Assembly: GCF_025506355.1 (NCBI RefSeq)
Contig: NZ_JANZYP010000019.1
Location: forward strand, 1 to 64,000
Length of the DNA: 64,000 bases
Origin: Sphaerisporangium corydalis
GTDB lineage: Bacteria; Actinomycetota; Actinomycetes; Streptosporangiales; Streptosporangiaceae
Direction: 5' to 3'
Below are positions 52,708 to 60,537 of the stretch, piece after piece. The position numbers and the translations under genes are program-made. The notes under the pieces were generated by a model. That model did not search any database. It was given only the letters and a program-made list of their open reading frames with translations, and was not told the DNA's origin. The first letter of the stretch is position 1. Every line of letters begins with the position of its first letter.

Positions 52708-53673
52708 ATGACCACCTACCTGCTGCGACGCCTGGCCTTCCTGGTCGTCTCGCTCCTGCTGGCCGCAGCGGTGCTGTTCCTGCTGCTGCGCCTGCTGCCG
52801 GGCGACCCGGCCAACTCGCTCCTGACGATCGGCGCCGACCCCGGCCAGATCGCCGCGGCGCGCCACCAGATCGGGTCGGACCGCCCGTTGCCTCAGCAGT
52901 TCGTCACCTGGCTCGGGCAGATGGCGACGTTCGACCTCGGCGAATCGTTCATCAGCACCCTTCCCGTCGGCCCGGAGATCGCCGCACGGCTCGTGGTGAC
53001 CGTCCCGCTCACGCTGCTGGCCTTCCTGCTGGCCGTCGTCGTCGCCGTGCCGGTCGGGTTCCTCGCGGCCCACCGCGCGAACCGCTGGTACGGGCCGCTG
53101 CTCAACGGGGTGTCGCAGTTCGGCATCGCGGTCCCGGTGTTCTGGCTGGGCATGCTGCTGATCACGTCGTTCGCCCTGTACTTCCACCTGCTGCCCGCCG
53201 GAGGCTTCCCGCAGGACGACTGGGCCGACCCGGCCGACGCGCTCACCTCGCTCCTCCTGCCCGTCGTCACCATCGCCCTGGTGATGTCCGCCTCGCTCAT
53301 CCGGTACGTCCGCTCCGCCACCCTGGACGTGCTCGACAGTGACTACCTGCGGACGTTCCGCGCGCTGGGCTCGTCGTTCACCGGGGCGATGTGGCGCCAC
53401 GGCCTGCGCAACGCGGCCGTCCCCGTGATCTCCATCCTGGGCATCGAGCTGGCCACCACGTTCCTCGGCGCGGTCGTGGTGGAAAGCGTGTTCGCCCTGC
53501 CGGGGCTAGGCAGCATGCTCGCCAAGGGGATCGCGCAGCACGACTACCCGATCGTCCAAGGGGTGCTGTTCGTCAGCACCTTCGGCGTGCTGGTGATCGG
53601 TTTCCTCGCCGACCTCGCCCAACGCCTCATCGACCCCCGCCTACGCGGCACCACCACGCGGAGCGCCCGATGA
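52708..53673 (+). CDS. ABC importer permease, DppB-like
   Basis: A 321-residue inner-membrane permease with six predicted helices (first: AFLVVSLLLAAAVLFLLLRL). Family signs include RLLPGDPANSLL just after the first helix and the EAA-loop region RTFRALGSSFTGAMWRHGLR, which contacts the ATPase. LPGLGSMLAKGIAQHDYPIVQG near the C-terminus is typical of DppB/OppB. ATG 52708 is chosen by homology; no clear ribosome site precedes it. The stop TGA (53671-53673) overlaps the ATG of a tiny ORF in the pattern ATGA. The last codons read TRSAR and are copied at the end of that tiny ORF. Confidence 0.9.
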   Translation: MTTYLLRRLAFLVVSLLLAAAVLFLLLRLLPGDPANSLLTIGADPGQIAAARHQIGSDRPLPQQFVTWLGQMATFDLGESFISTLPVGPEIAARLVVTVPLTLLAFLLAVVVAVPVGFLAAHRANRWYGPLLNGVSQFGIAVPVFWLGMLLITSFALYFHLLPAGGFPQDDWADPADALTSLLLPVVTIALVMSASLIRYVRSATLDVLDSDYLRTFRALGSSFTGAMWRHGLRNAAVPVISILGIELATTFLGAVVVESVFALPGLGSMLAKGIAQHDYPIVQGVLFVSTFGVLVIGFLADLAQRLIDPRLRGTTTRSAR

Positions 53674-53735
53674 ACATCCCCCTGCCTCTCGCCGTGCCCA
53701 CACACCGCCCGAACCTCACGCGGAGCGCACGATGA
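53670..53735 (+). CDS. 21-codon junction ORF (duplicated gene boundary)
   Basis: Starts at ATG 53670, overlapping the DppB-like stop (ATGA), and stops at TGA 53733-53735, overlapping the ATG (53732) of the DppC-like gene in the same ATGA pattern. Its last five residues TRSAR equal the last five of the preceding permease, because 21 bp around that gene's end (53655-53675) recur with one mismatch at 53717-53737. Ribosomes could therefore pass by termination-reinitiation across all three frames. A functional peptide is unlikely; it looks like a duplication relic kept in frame. Confidence 0.45.
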   Translation: MNIPLPLAVPTHRPNLTRSAR

Positions 53736-54703
53736 ACGCTCCCGAACCTCCCGTGCAGCCCCTGACGAGCACGCCCCCGCCCGAACCTCTCGCGGAACCC
53801 CTGACGAGCACGCCCCCGCCCGAACCTCTTGCGGAGCGCCTGACGAGCACGCTCCTGCCCGAGCCCTTCGGCGGCCGGCGCAGGACGGGCGGGCGCCGGT
53901 CGCCGACCCTGGTGATCGGATGCCTGCTCGCCGGGGCGATCGTCGCCGTCGCCGTCGTCTCACTGTTCTGGCTGCCGTTCCCCCCCGACGACACCTCCGG
54001 CGGACGGCTCGCGCCCCCCGGCCCGCCCCACCTGCTCGGCACCGACAAACTCGGCCGCGACCTGCTCACCCAACTGATGATCGGCGCCAGGATCGCGCTG
54101 ACGGCCGGGATCGGATCGGTCGCCCTGGGCGGGGTGCTGGGTGTCGCCGCCGGGCTGCCGGCGGGGTTCGCCACCCGGTGGCTGGACGACACCATCGCCG
54201 CCCTGCTCGACATCCTCATCGCCTTTCCCACGCTGCTGCTCGCCATGCTGCTGGTCGCGGCGCGGGAGGCGTCCCTCGGCTCGGCCGTCCTGGCGATCGG
54301 GCTGGCGATGTCGGCGATCGTGGCACGGCTGACACGGGTGCTCGTCAAAAGGGTGCTGGCCCAGGACTTCATCACCGCGTCCCGCACCTCAGGGACCTCG
54401 TGGCCGCGCGTGGTCGCCGAGCACGTCCTCCCCAACATCTGGCCCACGTTGCTGGTCAACCTCGCCCTCCAGCTCGGCCTCGCCGTACTGGCCGAGGCGA
54501 GCCTGTCGTACCTCGGGCTCGGCGCACCGCCGCCGAACGCCTCCTGGGGACGGATGCTGCAGGAGGCGCAGTCCACCGTGCTGACCGCACCACTCGGCGC
54601 CGTCGCCCCCGGCCTGCTCCTCATCATGCTGGTCGTCGGCGTCAACCTCGTCGCCGACGGCCTCAGAGACGTCGCCGACCCCACCCGCAGGAGAAGCCGA
54701 TGA
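53732..54703 (+). CDS. ABC importer permease, DppC-like, with repeat-bearing N-terminus
   Basis: A 323-residue inner-membrane permease. The cytoplasmic N-terminus contains three 13-residue repeats of PEPLAEPLTSTPP type (about 4-45), encoded by 39-bp DNA repeats. After the first helix come the DppC-type signs PPGPPHLLGTDKLGRDLLTQ and the EAA loop FITASRTSGTSWPRVVAEHV. It ends with SYLGLGAPPPNASWGRMLQE and a last helix. ATG 53732 overlaps the stop of the tiny junction ORF; the TGA (54701-54703) overlaps the ATG of the ATPase gene, which also has AGGAG upstream. The repeats share words with the junction duplication just upstream, suggesting local slippage. Confidence 0.9.
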   Translation: MNAPEPPVQPLTSTPPPEPLAEPLTSTPPPEPLAERLTSTLLPEPFGGRRRTGGRRSPTLVIGCLLAGAIVAVAVVSLFWLPFPPDDTSGGRLAPPGPPHLLGTDKLGRDLLTQLMIGARIALTAGIGSVALGGVLGVAAGLPAGFATRWLDDTIAALLDILIAFPTLLLAMLLVAAREASLGSAVLAIGLAMSAIVARLTRVLVKRVLAQDFITASRTSGTSWPRVVAEHVLPNIWPTLLVNLALQLGLAVLAEASLSYLGLGAPPPNASWGRMLQEAQSTVLTAPLGAVAPGLLLIMLVVGVNLVADGLRDVADPTRRRSR

Positions 54704-55554
54704 ACCCGCCCGGCGCGTCCGGTGGCGGGAAGAAGGGCGGGGCCGGTGTGCTGGAGGTCATCGGGCTCACGGTGAGGTCGGGGGAGGGCCGTGCGCTCGT
54801 CTCTGATCTGTCCTTCGCGATCGAGCCCGGTGCCCGCCTCGGGCTGATCGGCGAATCCGGTTCGGGCAAGTCGCTGACCGCACTGGCGATCATGGGCCTG
54901 TTGCCGGCCGGGATGACCGTCTCGGGGAGCATCGTGCTGGACGCGCCCGGGCTCGCACGGACCGACGTCATCGGCGCGGCGGAACGTCACCTGAAGGGCC
55001 TGCGCGGCCGGGGCGCGACCGTCGTCTTCCAGGAACCGCTGACGGCGCTGGACCCGCTCATGAAGATCGGCCGCCAGCTCGCCGAACCGCTGCGGCGCGT
55101 ACGCGGGCTGCGGGGCGCCGCCCTCCGCCGGGCCGTCGTCACCGCGCTCGAAGAGGTCAGGCTGCCCACCCCGGGCCGCGTCGCGAAGGCGTATCCGCAC
55201 GAGATCTCCGGTGGCCAGCGTCAGCGGGTGGCCATCGCCATGGCCCTCGCCTGCGAGCCGGCCCTGCTGATCGCCGACGAGCCCACCACCGCGCTCGACG
55301 TGACCGTCCAGGCCGAGGTGCTGGCGCTCCTGGACGGCCTGGTGACCGCGCGCGGGATGGCGCTGCTGTTCATCAGCCACGATCTCGCGGTCGTGTCGAG
55401 CGTCACCGACCACGTGATCGTCCTCAAGGACGGCGTCGCCGTGGAGACCGGCGACGTCCTCGACATCGTCACCAGCCCGCGGCACCCCTACACCCGCGAC
55501 CTGGTCACCAGCGCCCGCCGCCTCGACAGCGCCCTCGACTGGACCCACCCGTGA
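54700..55554 (+). CDS. ABC importer ATPase, DppD-like
   Basis: A 284-residue nucleotide-binding subunit. Walker A GESGSGKS (about 51-58), Q-loop VVFQEPLTALDPLM, ABC signature ISGGQRQRVAIAMALA and Walker B LLIADEPTTALD followed by the H-loop FISHDLAVV. The C-terminal extension of peptide-type ATPases is short, ending LDWTHP. It starts at ATG 54700 (ATGA overlap with the permease, AGGAG upstream). Its end overlaps a GTG (GTGA, 55551-55554) that opens another tiny junction ORF. Confidence 0.93.
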   Translation: MNPPGASGGGKKGGAGVLEVIGLTVRSGEGRALVSDLSFAIEPGARLGLIGESGSGKSLTALAIMGLLPAGMTVSGSIVLDAPGLARTDVIGAAERHLKGLRGRGATVVFQEPLTALDPLMKIGRQLAEPLRRVRGLRGAALRRAVVTALEEVRLPTPGRVAKAYPHEISGGQRQRVAIAMALACEPALLIADEPTTALDVTVQAEVLALLDGLVTARGMALLFISHDLAVVSSVTDHVIVLKDGVAVETGDVLDIVTSPRHPYTRDLVTSARRLDSALDWTHP

Positions 55555-55625
55555 CCCCGCCACGCCCCCGATCGGAATCGGCCTTGACCACCCGCCAGCC
55601 CGACCTTGACCGGACCCACCCGTGA
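55551..55625 (+). CDS. 24-codon junction ORF (second duplicated gene boundary)
   Basis: Starts at GTG 55551 overlapping the DppD-like stop (GTGA) and stops at TGA 55623-55625, overlapping GTG 55622 of the DppF-like gene in the same GTGA pattern. It ends in DRTHP, copying the DWTHP end of the preceding ATPase, because GGACCCACCCGTGACC (55541-55556) recurs at 55612-55627. It has the same architecture as the junction ORF at 53670, built from unrelated sequence. Confidence 0.45.
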   Translation: MTPPRPRSESALTTRQPDLDRTHP

Positions 55626-56410
55626 CCGCCGCCGTCCTCGCGGCCCAGGGCGTCGGGTTCGCGTACCGCGGCTCGGGTCCCGTGCTCGCCGACGTCTCCG
55701 TCGAGGTCACCCCGGGGCGCGGCGTGGCGCTGGTCGGCGAGTCGGGCGCCGGCAAGACCACCCTCCTGCGCCTGCTGCTCGGCCTGGCACGGCCCACCAG
55801 CGGCCGGATCGTCTTCGACGGCGCGGAACTCTCCCCACGGGACCGCGCCCAGATGCGGGCCTTCCGGCGCGGCGTGCAGACCGTCTTCCAGGACCCGTAC
55901 TCCTCACTCGACCCGAGGCAACGCGTGGGCAGGATCGTCGCCGAACCCCTGCGCTCCCTCGGCCTCCCCACCACCCGCCCGGCGAGCATGGACGAGCACG
56001 TCGCCGCGGCGCTGGAGGCCGTCGGGCTGGCGCCGGAGACCGCTCGCCGTTACCCGCACGAGTTCTCCGGCGGGCAGCGTCAGCGCATCGCCATCGCGCG
56101 GGCGATCGTGTGCGAGCCCCGCGTCCTGCTCGCGGACGAGCCCGTCAGCGCCCTGGACGTCTCGACCCGGGTGCGCATCGTCGACCTGCTGGCGGAGCTG
56201 CGCGAAACACGCGGTCTCACCGTCGTCATGGTCTCGCACGACCTGGCCGTGGTCGCCACCCTGTGCCAGCACACGGCCGTACTCGAACAGGGCCGCATCG
56301 TCGAGCAGGGCGACACCGCCGCCGTCCTCGGCTCCCCCCGCCACCCCTACACCCGCCGCCTCATCGGCAGCGTCCCCCGCCTCCCCCACCGCCCACCGGC
56401 CAACCCCTAG
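55622..56410 (+). CDS. ABC importer ATPase, DppF-like
   Basis: A 262-residue nucleotide-binding subunit pairing with the DppD-like protein. Walker A GESGAGKT (about 39-46), Q-loop TVFQDPYSSLDPRQ, signature FSGGQRQRIAIARAI, Walker B VLLADEPVSALD and H-loop VSHDLAVV. The C-terminal RHPYTRRLIGSVP is the peptide-ATPase tail in short form. Start GTG 55622 overlaps the stop of the junction ORF. It is the last gene of the importer operon; the next genes are on the minus strand. Confidence 0.92.
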   Translation: MTAAVLAAQGVGFAYRGSGPVLADVSVEVTPGRGVALVGESGAGKTTLLRLLLGLARPTSGRIVFDGAELSPRDRAQMRAFRRGVQTVFQDPYSSLDPRQRVGRIVAEPLRSLGLPTTRPASMDEHVAAALEAVGLAPETARRYPHEFSGGQRQRIAIARAIVCEPRVLLADEPVSALDVSTRVRIVDLLAELRETRGLTVVMVSHDLAVVATLCQHTAVLEQGRIVEQGDTAAVLGSPRHPYTRRLIGSVPRLPHRPPANP

Positions 56411-56465
56411 CCGAACCCGGGAATCCGCCGCCTCACGTTCCCGCGCCGTGCCGCCGGAATGGCCG

Positions 56466-57431
56466 TCAGCCGAGTTCGGCGATCAGGCGGCGCAGGGTGT
56501 GGAAGGCGGGTTTGGGGGAGTAGTCATCGCGGAGAACGCCGAACCGGTGGAAGAGGTCGTCCTTGGAGCTGTCGGCGTCGCGGAGGGTGAACAGTTCCCA
56601 GTGGGTGACGTTCAGGTCCGCGCGCAGCGCGTGCACGGTGCGGACGATGCTCTCCAGGACGGCCGCCTGCCGTTCCTCGGAACGGTCGGGGCCGGTCGGC
56701 CAGCCGTTCTCGCAGATCCGGATCGGCACCGAGGCGGGGATGCCCGCCGTCGCCAGGTCACGCTCCCGGAAGTCGCGCAGCAGCCCTTCCACAACGACCG
56801 GAAGCTCGTCCAGGCTCAGCCGAGGGCCGAACACGTCCGGGTAGATGTCGATCCCCGCGTAGTCGAGCGACGCCGCGAACTCCGCCCCGCCCGAGTCGCG
56901 GATCTCGGCCCAGAAACCGCTCGCCGCCGGATCGATGTCCGGGACCACCGCGAACCCGATCTCCGCCGTCGCCCCCGCCTCCCGCTTCGCCGCCGCGCCC
57001 GCCAGCACCCCGCGCACCAGAGCGTCCCGCGCGCCGGGGAACGCCCCGTCCCCGGCGGCTCCGGCCCAGGTCAGGTTGGGCTCGCCGGTGACCTGGAGCG
57101 CGGCGAACCGCCGCCCGTGCCGGGCCACCACCTGCGACACGAACGAGGCCCAGGCCGCCACGTCACCACCGGGATCCCGGTAGCACAGCACCAGGTCCAA
57201 CGGCACGCCGATCGCGGCGAACTGCGCCACCTGCGCGTTCACCTCATCGGTCGAGCCGGGTCCGGACCAGACCACGTACATCCGGGGTAGCAGGGCCTTG
57301 CCGTCCCCCTGGAGTTCGCCGAGCGCGCGCCCGATCGCCTCGAAGTCGTCCGGCGGACCCACGGCGAGCCCGTCAGGTCCCCCGGCCATCCCCAGCGGAA
57401 AGACCCCGAATGTCAAGGGAGTGGTGGTCAT
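56466..57431 (-). CDS. Glycoside-hydrolase-like (beta/alpha)8 protein of unassigned family
   Basis: A 321-residue protein without signal peptide. The layout suggests a clan GH-A TIM barrel: LQVTGEPNLTW places a Glu (residue 117) at the end of the strand-4 region and IRICENGWPTGP a Glu (241) at the strand-7 region, the usual acid/base and nucleophile positions. GIDIYPDVFGP, and THWELFTLRDADSS near the end, resemble barrel loops of GH-A enzymes. The family cannot be named. The start MTTTPLTFGVFPLG fits the first beta-strand. It ends 55 bp after the importer operon on the opposite strand and lies beside a WYL regulator. Confidence 0.6.
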   Translation of the reverse strand: MTTTPLTFGVFPLGMAGGPDGLAVGPPDDFEAIGRALGELQGDGKALLPRMYVVWSGPGSTDEVNAQVAQFAAIGVPLDLVLCYRDPGGDVAAWASFVSQVVARHGRRFAALQVTGEPNLTWAGAAGDGAFPGARDALVRGVLAGAAAKREAGATAEIGFAVVPDIDPAASGFWAEIRDSGGAEFAASLDYAGIDIYPDVFGPRLSLDELPVVVEGLLRDFRERDLATAGIPASVPIRICENGWPTGPDRSEERQAAVLESIVRTVHALRADLNVTHWELFTLRDADSSKDDLFHRFGVLRDDYSPKPAFHTLRRLIAELG

Positions 57432-57445
57432 GTCCCGATCCTAGA

Positions 57446-58414
57446 TCATTCCCCCGGGGTGCCGGCCGACAATAGTCTCCGTGCCAGGACGTGGCAGCGT
57501 TCGCGCAGTTCCGGGGGGTCGAGTATCTCGAAGTCGTGGCCCAGCAGGAGCATGTGCATGAGCACGAAGTCGAGGCCGGCGGCGCCGCTGAGCACTTCAC
57601 AGCGCTCGGTCCCTCGCGGGTGGACGACGGCCGCCGACGCCGGGATCTGCGCGCGAACCGTGCCGGCCGGCGCGTGCACGAGGAAGCGCGCCTGGTGCCG
57701 GTAGACGCGGCTCGCCACGCCCTCCTGCACGTACGCCGCCGCGTCGGGCGCCGGGCGCGGGCGGAAGCGCCAGGTCCGTGCGGTCACGCCGGTCATGCGG
57801 TCGAGGCGGAAGCTGCGCCAGCCGTCGCGGTCGAGGTCGTAGGCGAGGAGGTACCAGCGCCGGTCGGAGACGACCAGGCGGTAGGGCTCGGCCCGCCGCC
57901 GGCCCACCTCGCCGCCGGACGGGTAGCCGAAGCCGGTCTCGACCTCGTCGCGGCAGGCTCTGGCCAGCGTCATGAGCACCTCGGGGTCGACCGGCGCGCG
58001 GCCCCCGCCGAAGGACTCCACCGAGCCGGACAGCGTGCGCACCTCGTGCCGCAACCGCGTGGGCAGCATCCGGTCGAGCTTGGTCAGCGCACGGAGCGCG
58101 GCGTCGCCGGCGACCGCGCCGCTCGCGCCGGCGAGGAGCGAGACGACGGTGGCGATCGCCTCCTCGTCGTCCAGGAGCAGCGGCGGCAGGTCCTGCCCCG
58201 CCCCGAGCCGGTAGCCGCCGCCGACGCCCTGGCCGGCGTGAACCGGGTAGCCGAGCGCGCGCAGCCGCCCGACGTCGCGCCGGACCGTGCGCGGTGTGAC
58301 CCCGAGCCGGTCGGCGAGTTCGGGGCCGGTCCAGACCTGGCGCTGCTGCAGCAGCCCGAGCAAGGTGAGGACCCGCTCGGTCGTACCCCGTTCGTCGCCA
58401 CTCGCCCCGTTCAT
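57446..58414 (-). CDS. WYL-domain transcriptional regulator (YafY type)
   Basis: A 322-residue regulator. DeoR/HTH_11-like winged helix at the N-terminus (about 10-65; VLTLLGLLQQRQVWTGPELA, RLGVTPRTVRRDVGRLRALG). A WYL domain (about 140-230) contains YRLVVSDRRWYLLAYDLDR and the SFRLDRMTGV element, then a WCX C-terminal extension. WYL domains bind nucleotides or other small ligands. ATG 58414 has AAGGTGG upstream. It is divergent from the DinB-VOC pair (62-bp gap), its likely target, as WYL regulators commonly control adjacent DinB/VOC genes in actinomycetes. Confidence 0.9.
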   Translation of the reverse strand: MNGASGDERGTTERVLTLLGLLQQRQVWTGPELADRLGVTPRTVRRDVGRLRALGYPVHAGQGVGGGYRLGAGQDLPPLLLDDEEAIATVVSLLAGASGAVAGDAALRALTKLDRMLPTRLRHEVRTLSGSVESFGGGRAPVDPEVLMTLARACRDEVETGFGYPSGGEVGRRRAEPYRLVVSDRRWYLLAYDLDRDGWRSFRLDRMTGVTARTWRFRPRPAPDAAAYVQEGVASRVYRHQARFLVHAPAGTVRAQIPASAAVVHPRGTERCEVLSGAAGLDFVLMHMLLLGHDFEILDPPELRERCHVLARRLLSAGTPGE

Positions 58415-58475
58415 ACCGCCACCTTGCCAGAGATAGCGGACCGATCCTGTCCGCCTGGGGTGCCAGAGTGGCCCC

Positions 58476-59072
58476 ATGGACGCAGACCAACTCGACTGGA
58501 ACCGCGCACTGCGTGAGCAGTGGGAGTTCCATTGGAACCATCAGCTCCGGGACCGGCTCGGCGGCCTCACCGACGAGGAGTACTTCTGGTCGCCGGTGCC
58601 GGACGCCTGGAGCGTGCGGCCGCGCGGCACCTCGACGGCTCCCCTGCGGCTCGGTGCCGGGGACTTCACGATCGACTACGCCTTCCCCCCGCCGGTCCCC
58701 GCGGTGTTCACCACGATCGCCTGGCGGCTCGGCCACGTCATCGCCGGGGTGCTCGCCGCGCGCAACGCGGCGCACTTCGGCGCGCCGGCGGCGTCGCACG
58801 ACACCTGGGAGTACGCCGGCGACGCGGCCACCGCGCTCGGCCAGCTCGACACCCAGCTCGACGTCTGGCTGGCCGGGGTGCGCGGCATCGGCGAAGCCGG
58901 GCTGCGGGTCCCGGTCGGCGCCAAGGAGCCCTACCCCGAGGCGCCGATGGCCGACCTGGTGCTGCACATCCACCGCGAGCTGATCCACCACCTGTCCGAG
59001 GTCTGCCTGCTGCGCGACCTCTACCTGCACACGACGACCACCACCACTGCCACGAAAGAGGCGATCCGATGA
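58476..59072 (+). CDS. DinB-family protein
   Basis: A 198-residue four-helix-bundle protein of the DinB/YfiT metalloenzyme-like group. Metal-binding histidines are expected in WEFHWNHQLRDRL, RLGHVIAG and HIHRELIHHLSEVC. DinB-like proteins include mycothiol-, bacillithiol- or glutathione-dependent S-transferases; in actinomycetes a mycothiol-dependent role is plausible. The stop overlaps the ATG of the following VOC gene (ATGA), so the two are translationally coupled. The C-terminal run TTTTTTATKEAIR is low-complexity. Divergent from the WYL regulator. Confidence 0.85.
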   Translation: MDADQLDWNRALREQWEFHWNHQLRDRLGGLTDEEYFWSPVPDAWSVRPRGTSTAPLRLGAGDFTIDYAFPPPVPAVFTTIAWRLGHVIAGVLAARNAAHFGAPAASHDTWEYAGDAATALGQLDTQLDVWLAGVRGIGEAGLRVPVGAKEPYPEAPMADLVLHIHRELIHHLSEVCLLRDLYLHTTTTTTATKEAIR

Positions 59073-59530
59073 GCCGCGAGATCCAGGTCACCTTCGACGC
59101 CCACGACCCGCGTGCGCTGTCCTCCTTCTGGCGGGACGTGCTGGGCTACGTCATCCCCGGCCCGCCCGGGGCCGACCTGCCCGAGGGCGCCGACGCGCTG
59201 GCCGCGTGGGACGAGTTCCTCGCGCGGATCGGCGTACCGGAGGACCAGCGCGACAGCAGGTCGGCCATCGAGGACCCCGCCGGGCACGGCCCCCGGGTGT
59301 TCTTCCAGCGGGTGCCGGAGGACAAGGTCGTGAAGAACCGCGTCCACCTCGACGTCCGTGCGGCTCCCGGGCTGCAGGGGGAGGAGCGGATGGCGGCGCT
59401 GGAGGCCGAGTGCGCCCGGCTCGTCGCCCTGGGCGCGACGCGGGAGCGCCGCCACGAGCCCGCTCCCCCCTTGGAGGCCGGGCACATCATGATGGCCGAC
59501 CCCGAGGGCAACGAGTTCTGCCTGGACTGA
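59069..59530 (+). CDS. VOC-superfamily (glyoxalase-like) protein
   Basis: A 153-residue vicinal-oxygen-chelate protein. The opening IQVTFDAHDPRALSSFWRDV is typical of the Glyoxalase_6 subfamily. VFFQRVPEDKVVKNRVHLDV carries the His of a metal-binding strand and the end IMMADPEGNEFCLD has the Glu. It is translationally coupled to the DinB gene. The pair probably detoxifies or modifies a small thiol-reactive compound; substrate unknown. Confidence 0.88.
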   Translation: MSREIQVTFDAHDPRALSSFWRDVLGYVIPGPPGADLPEGADALAAWDEFLARIGVPEDQRDSRSAIEDPAGHGPRVFFQRVPEDKVVKNRVHLDVRAAPGLQGEERMAALEAECARLVALGATRERRHEPAPPLEAGHIMMADPEGNEFCLD

Positions 59531-59547
59531 CGCGGCGGCTCGTACAC

Positions 59548-59587
59548 GTCATGCCGGGACGTGCGCCGTCATGCCGGGACGTGCGCC
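59548..59587. repeat. 20-bp tandem duplication covering the stop of the membrane-protein gene
   Basis: GTCATGCCGGGACGTGCGCC occurs at 59548-59567 and again at 59568-59587. The second copy contains the stop codon (TCA on the plus strand, 59569-59571) and last codons of the minus-strand gene at 59569; the first copy is an untranslated duplicate just beyond it. Confidence 0.85.
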
Positions 59588-59934
59588 CGGGTGCGGCGGG
59601 AGGCCAGGACCCGGCTGAGCTGGAGGACGCTCATGCCGAACATCAGCACGCCCAGGGGGACGTGCAGGGTCCGCGCGTGCGCGATGCCCAGCGCGATCTG
59701 CGCCAGCGTGATCCCGAAGAACCCGGCCGCGTACAGGATGGGCCCGGGCGGGCCGCCGCCCGGCCGCCACGCCAGGAGCGCGACGGCCAGGTGCGCCATC
59801 GTGACGAAGAACACCGTGTACGCGCCGGCACTGTGGAAGGTGTGCCCGCCGGGCAGCGACAGCAGCAGCCCGGCGGTGATCGCCTGGACGAAGAGGGCCA
59901 GGGTCTGCAGGGTGATCGCGACACGCAGGAACAT
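59569..59934 (-). CDS. Small integral membrane protein
   Basis: A 121-residue protein with four hydrophobic helices (AITLQTLALFVQAITAGLLL; YTVFFVTMAHLAVALLAW; PILYAAGFFGITLAQIALGI; LGVLMFGMSVLQLSRVLA). HSAGAY and an RTLHVPLG turn lie between helices. It resembles small DoxX-like or cytochrome-assembly-like actinobacterial membrane proteins, without a confident family. Start ATG 59934 has GGAGG 5 nt upstream. Its final codons and stop are duplicated immediately downstream (20-bp tandem repeat). Confidence 0.72.
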   Translation of the reverse strand: MFLRVAITLQTLALFVQAITAGLLLSLPGGHTFHSAGAYTVFFVTMAHLAVALLAWRPGGGPPGPILYAAGFFGITLAQIALGIAHARTLHVPLGVLMFGMSVLQLSRVLASRRTRAHVPA

Positions 59935-60015
59935 GAGTGCCTCCTGGACGGCGGACGGCGGCGATCCGCGTGCTGGATGGTGGGTCGGTAGTCCGACGAC
60001 ACGGCCACCGGGAAT

Positions 60016-60038
60016 GTGAGGCGGCGCGCCCGCCTCAC
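60016..60038 (-). terminator. Hairpin covering the stop of the SnoaL gene
   Basis: GTGAGGCGG (60016-60024) pairs perfectly with 60030-60038 around CGCGC. The right arm includes the minus-strand stop codon (60035-60037). Confidence 0.6.
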
Positions 60039-60469
60039 ATCTCGATCACGCCGAGCTGCCGCATCTGTGACAGCAGGTCGACGACCCCCCAGGTCTCGGC
60101 GATCCGGCCGTCCGCGAAGCGGAAGATGAAGATCTCCTGGTAGGTGATCGATCTGCCGGTCGGTGGCACGCCCATGTACTCGCCCTGGTGGGTCCCGGTG
60201 ACCGTGTTCCGGTAGACCACCTTGTCCCCCTGGACGATCATGTCCTCGACCGCGATGTGCAGGTCGGGGAAGGCCCGCAGGAGCCTGGTGAACACCTCCT
60301 TCAGTGCCGCCGCCCCCGTCGCCCCGATCGGCACCGGCGTGCGGACCAGCACGTCCGGCTCGGCGAGCTCGTCGATCGTCTTGGAGATGAGTTCCATATC
60401 GCCGGTGTTGACGGCCTCGTGGAGGCGGCTGAACGACGCGGTGCCGCCGGCCGGCTGTGCTGCTGACAT
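60035..60469 (-). CDS. SnoaL-like ester cyclase/polyketide-cyclase family protein
   Basis: A 144-residue NTF2-fold protein. Family signs are FSRLHEAVNTGDMELISKTI, LLRAFPDLHIAVEDMIVQGD, the TGTHQGEYMGVPPTGRSITY strand pair and a final FIFRFADGRIAETWGVVD. SnoaL members cyclise polyketides or hydrate/degrade small molecules; with no biosynthetic cluster nearby the substrate is open. ATG 60469 has AGGAG upstream. Same strand as the YceI gene (about 70 bp downstream of it) and possibly cotranscribed. Confidence 0.86.
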   Translation of the reverse strand: MSAAQPAGGTASFSRLHEAVNTGDMELISKTIDELAEPDVLVRTPVPIGATGAAALKEVFTRLLRAFPDLHIAVEDMIVQGDKVVYRNTVTGTHQGEYMGVPPTGRSITYQEIFIFRFADGRIAETWGVVDLLSQMRQLGVIEM

Positions 60470-60537
60470 GTGCTTTCTCCTGGTTCGATGGGAACGTTCG
60501 GTGGACCGGCCGCCGAGGTGCGGCGGCCCGTCCTGGG

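Noticed and set aside
47671-56410. A biosynthetic gene cluster around the LAL regulator
   Set aside because: LAL regulators often govern antibiotic clusters, but only a peptide-type ABC importer is present here; no PKS, NRPS, terpene or RiPP enzyme gene is in the window.
57597-59030. A 477-codon minus-strand frame upstream of the WYL regulator
   Set aside because: Reads antisense through the DinB gene and then out of frame through the WYL gene.
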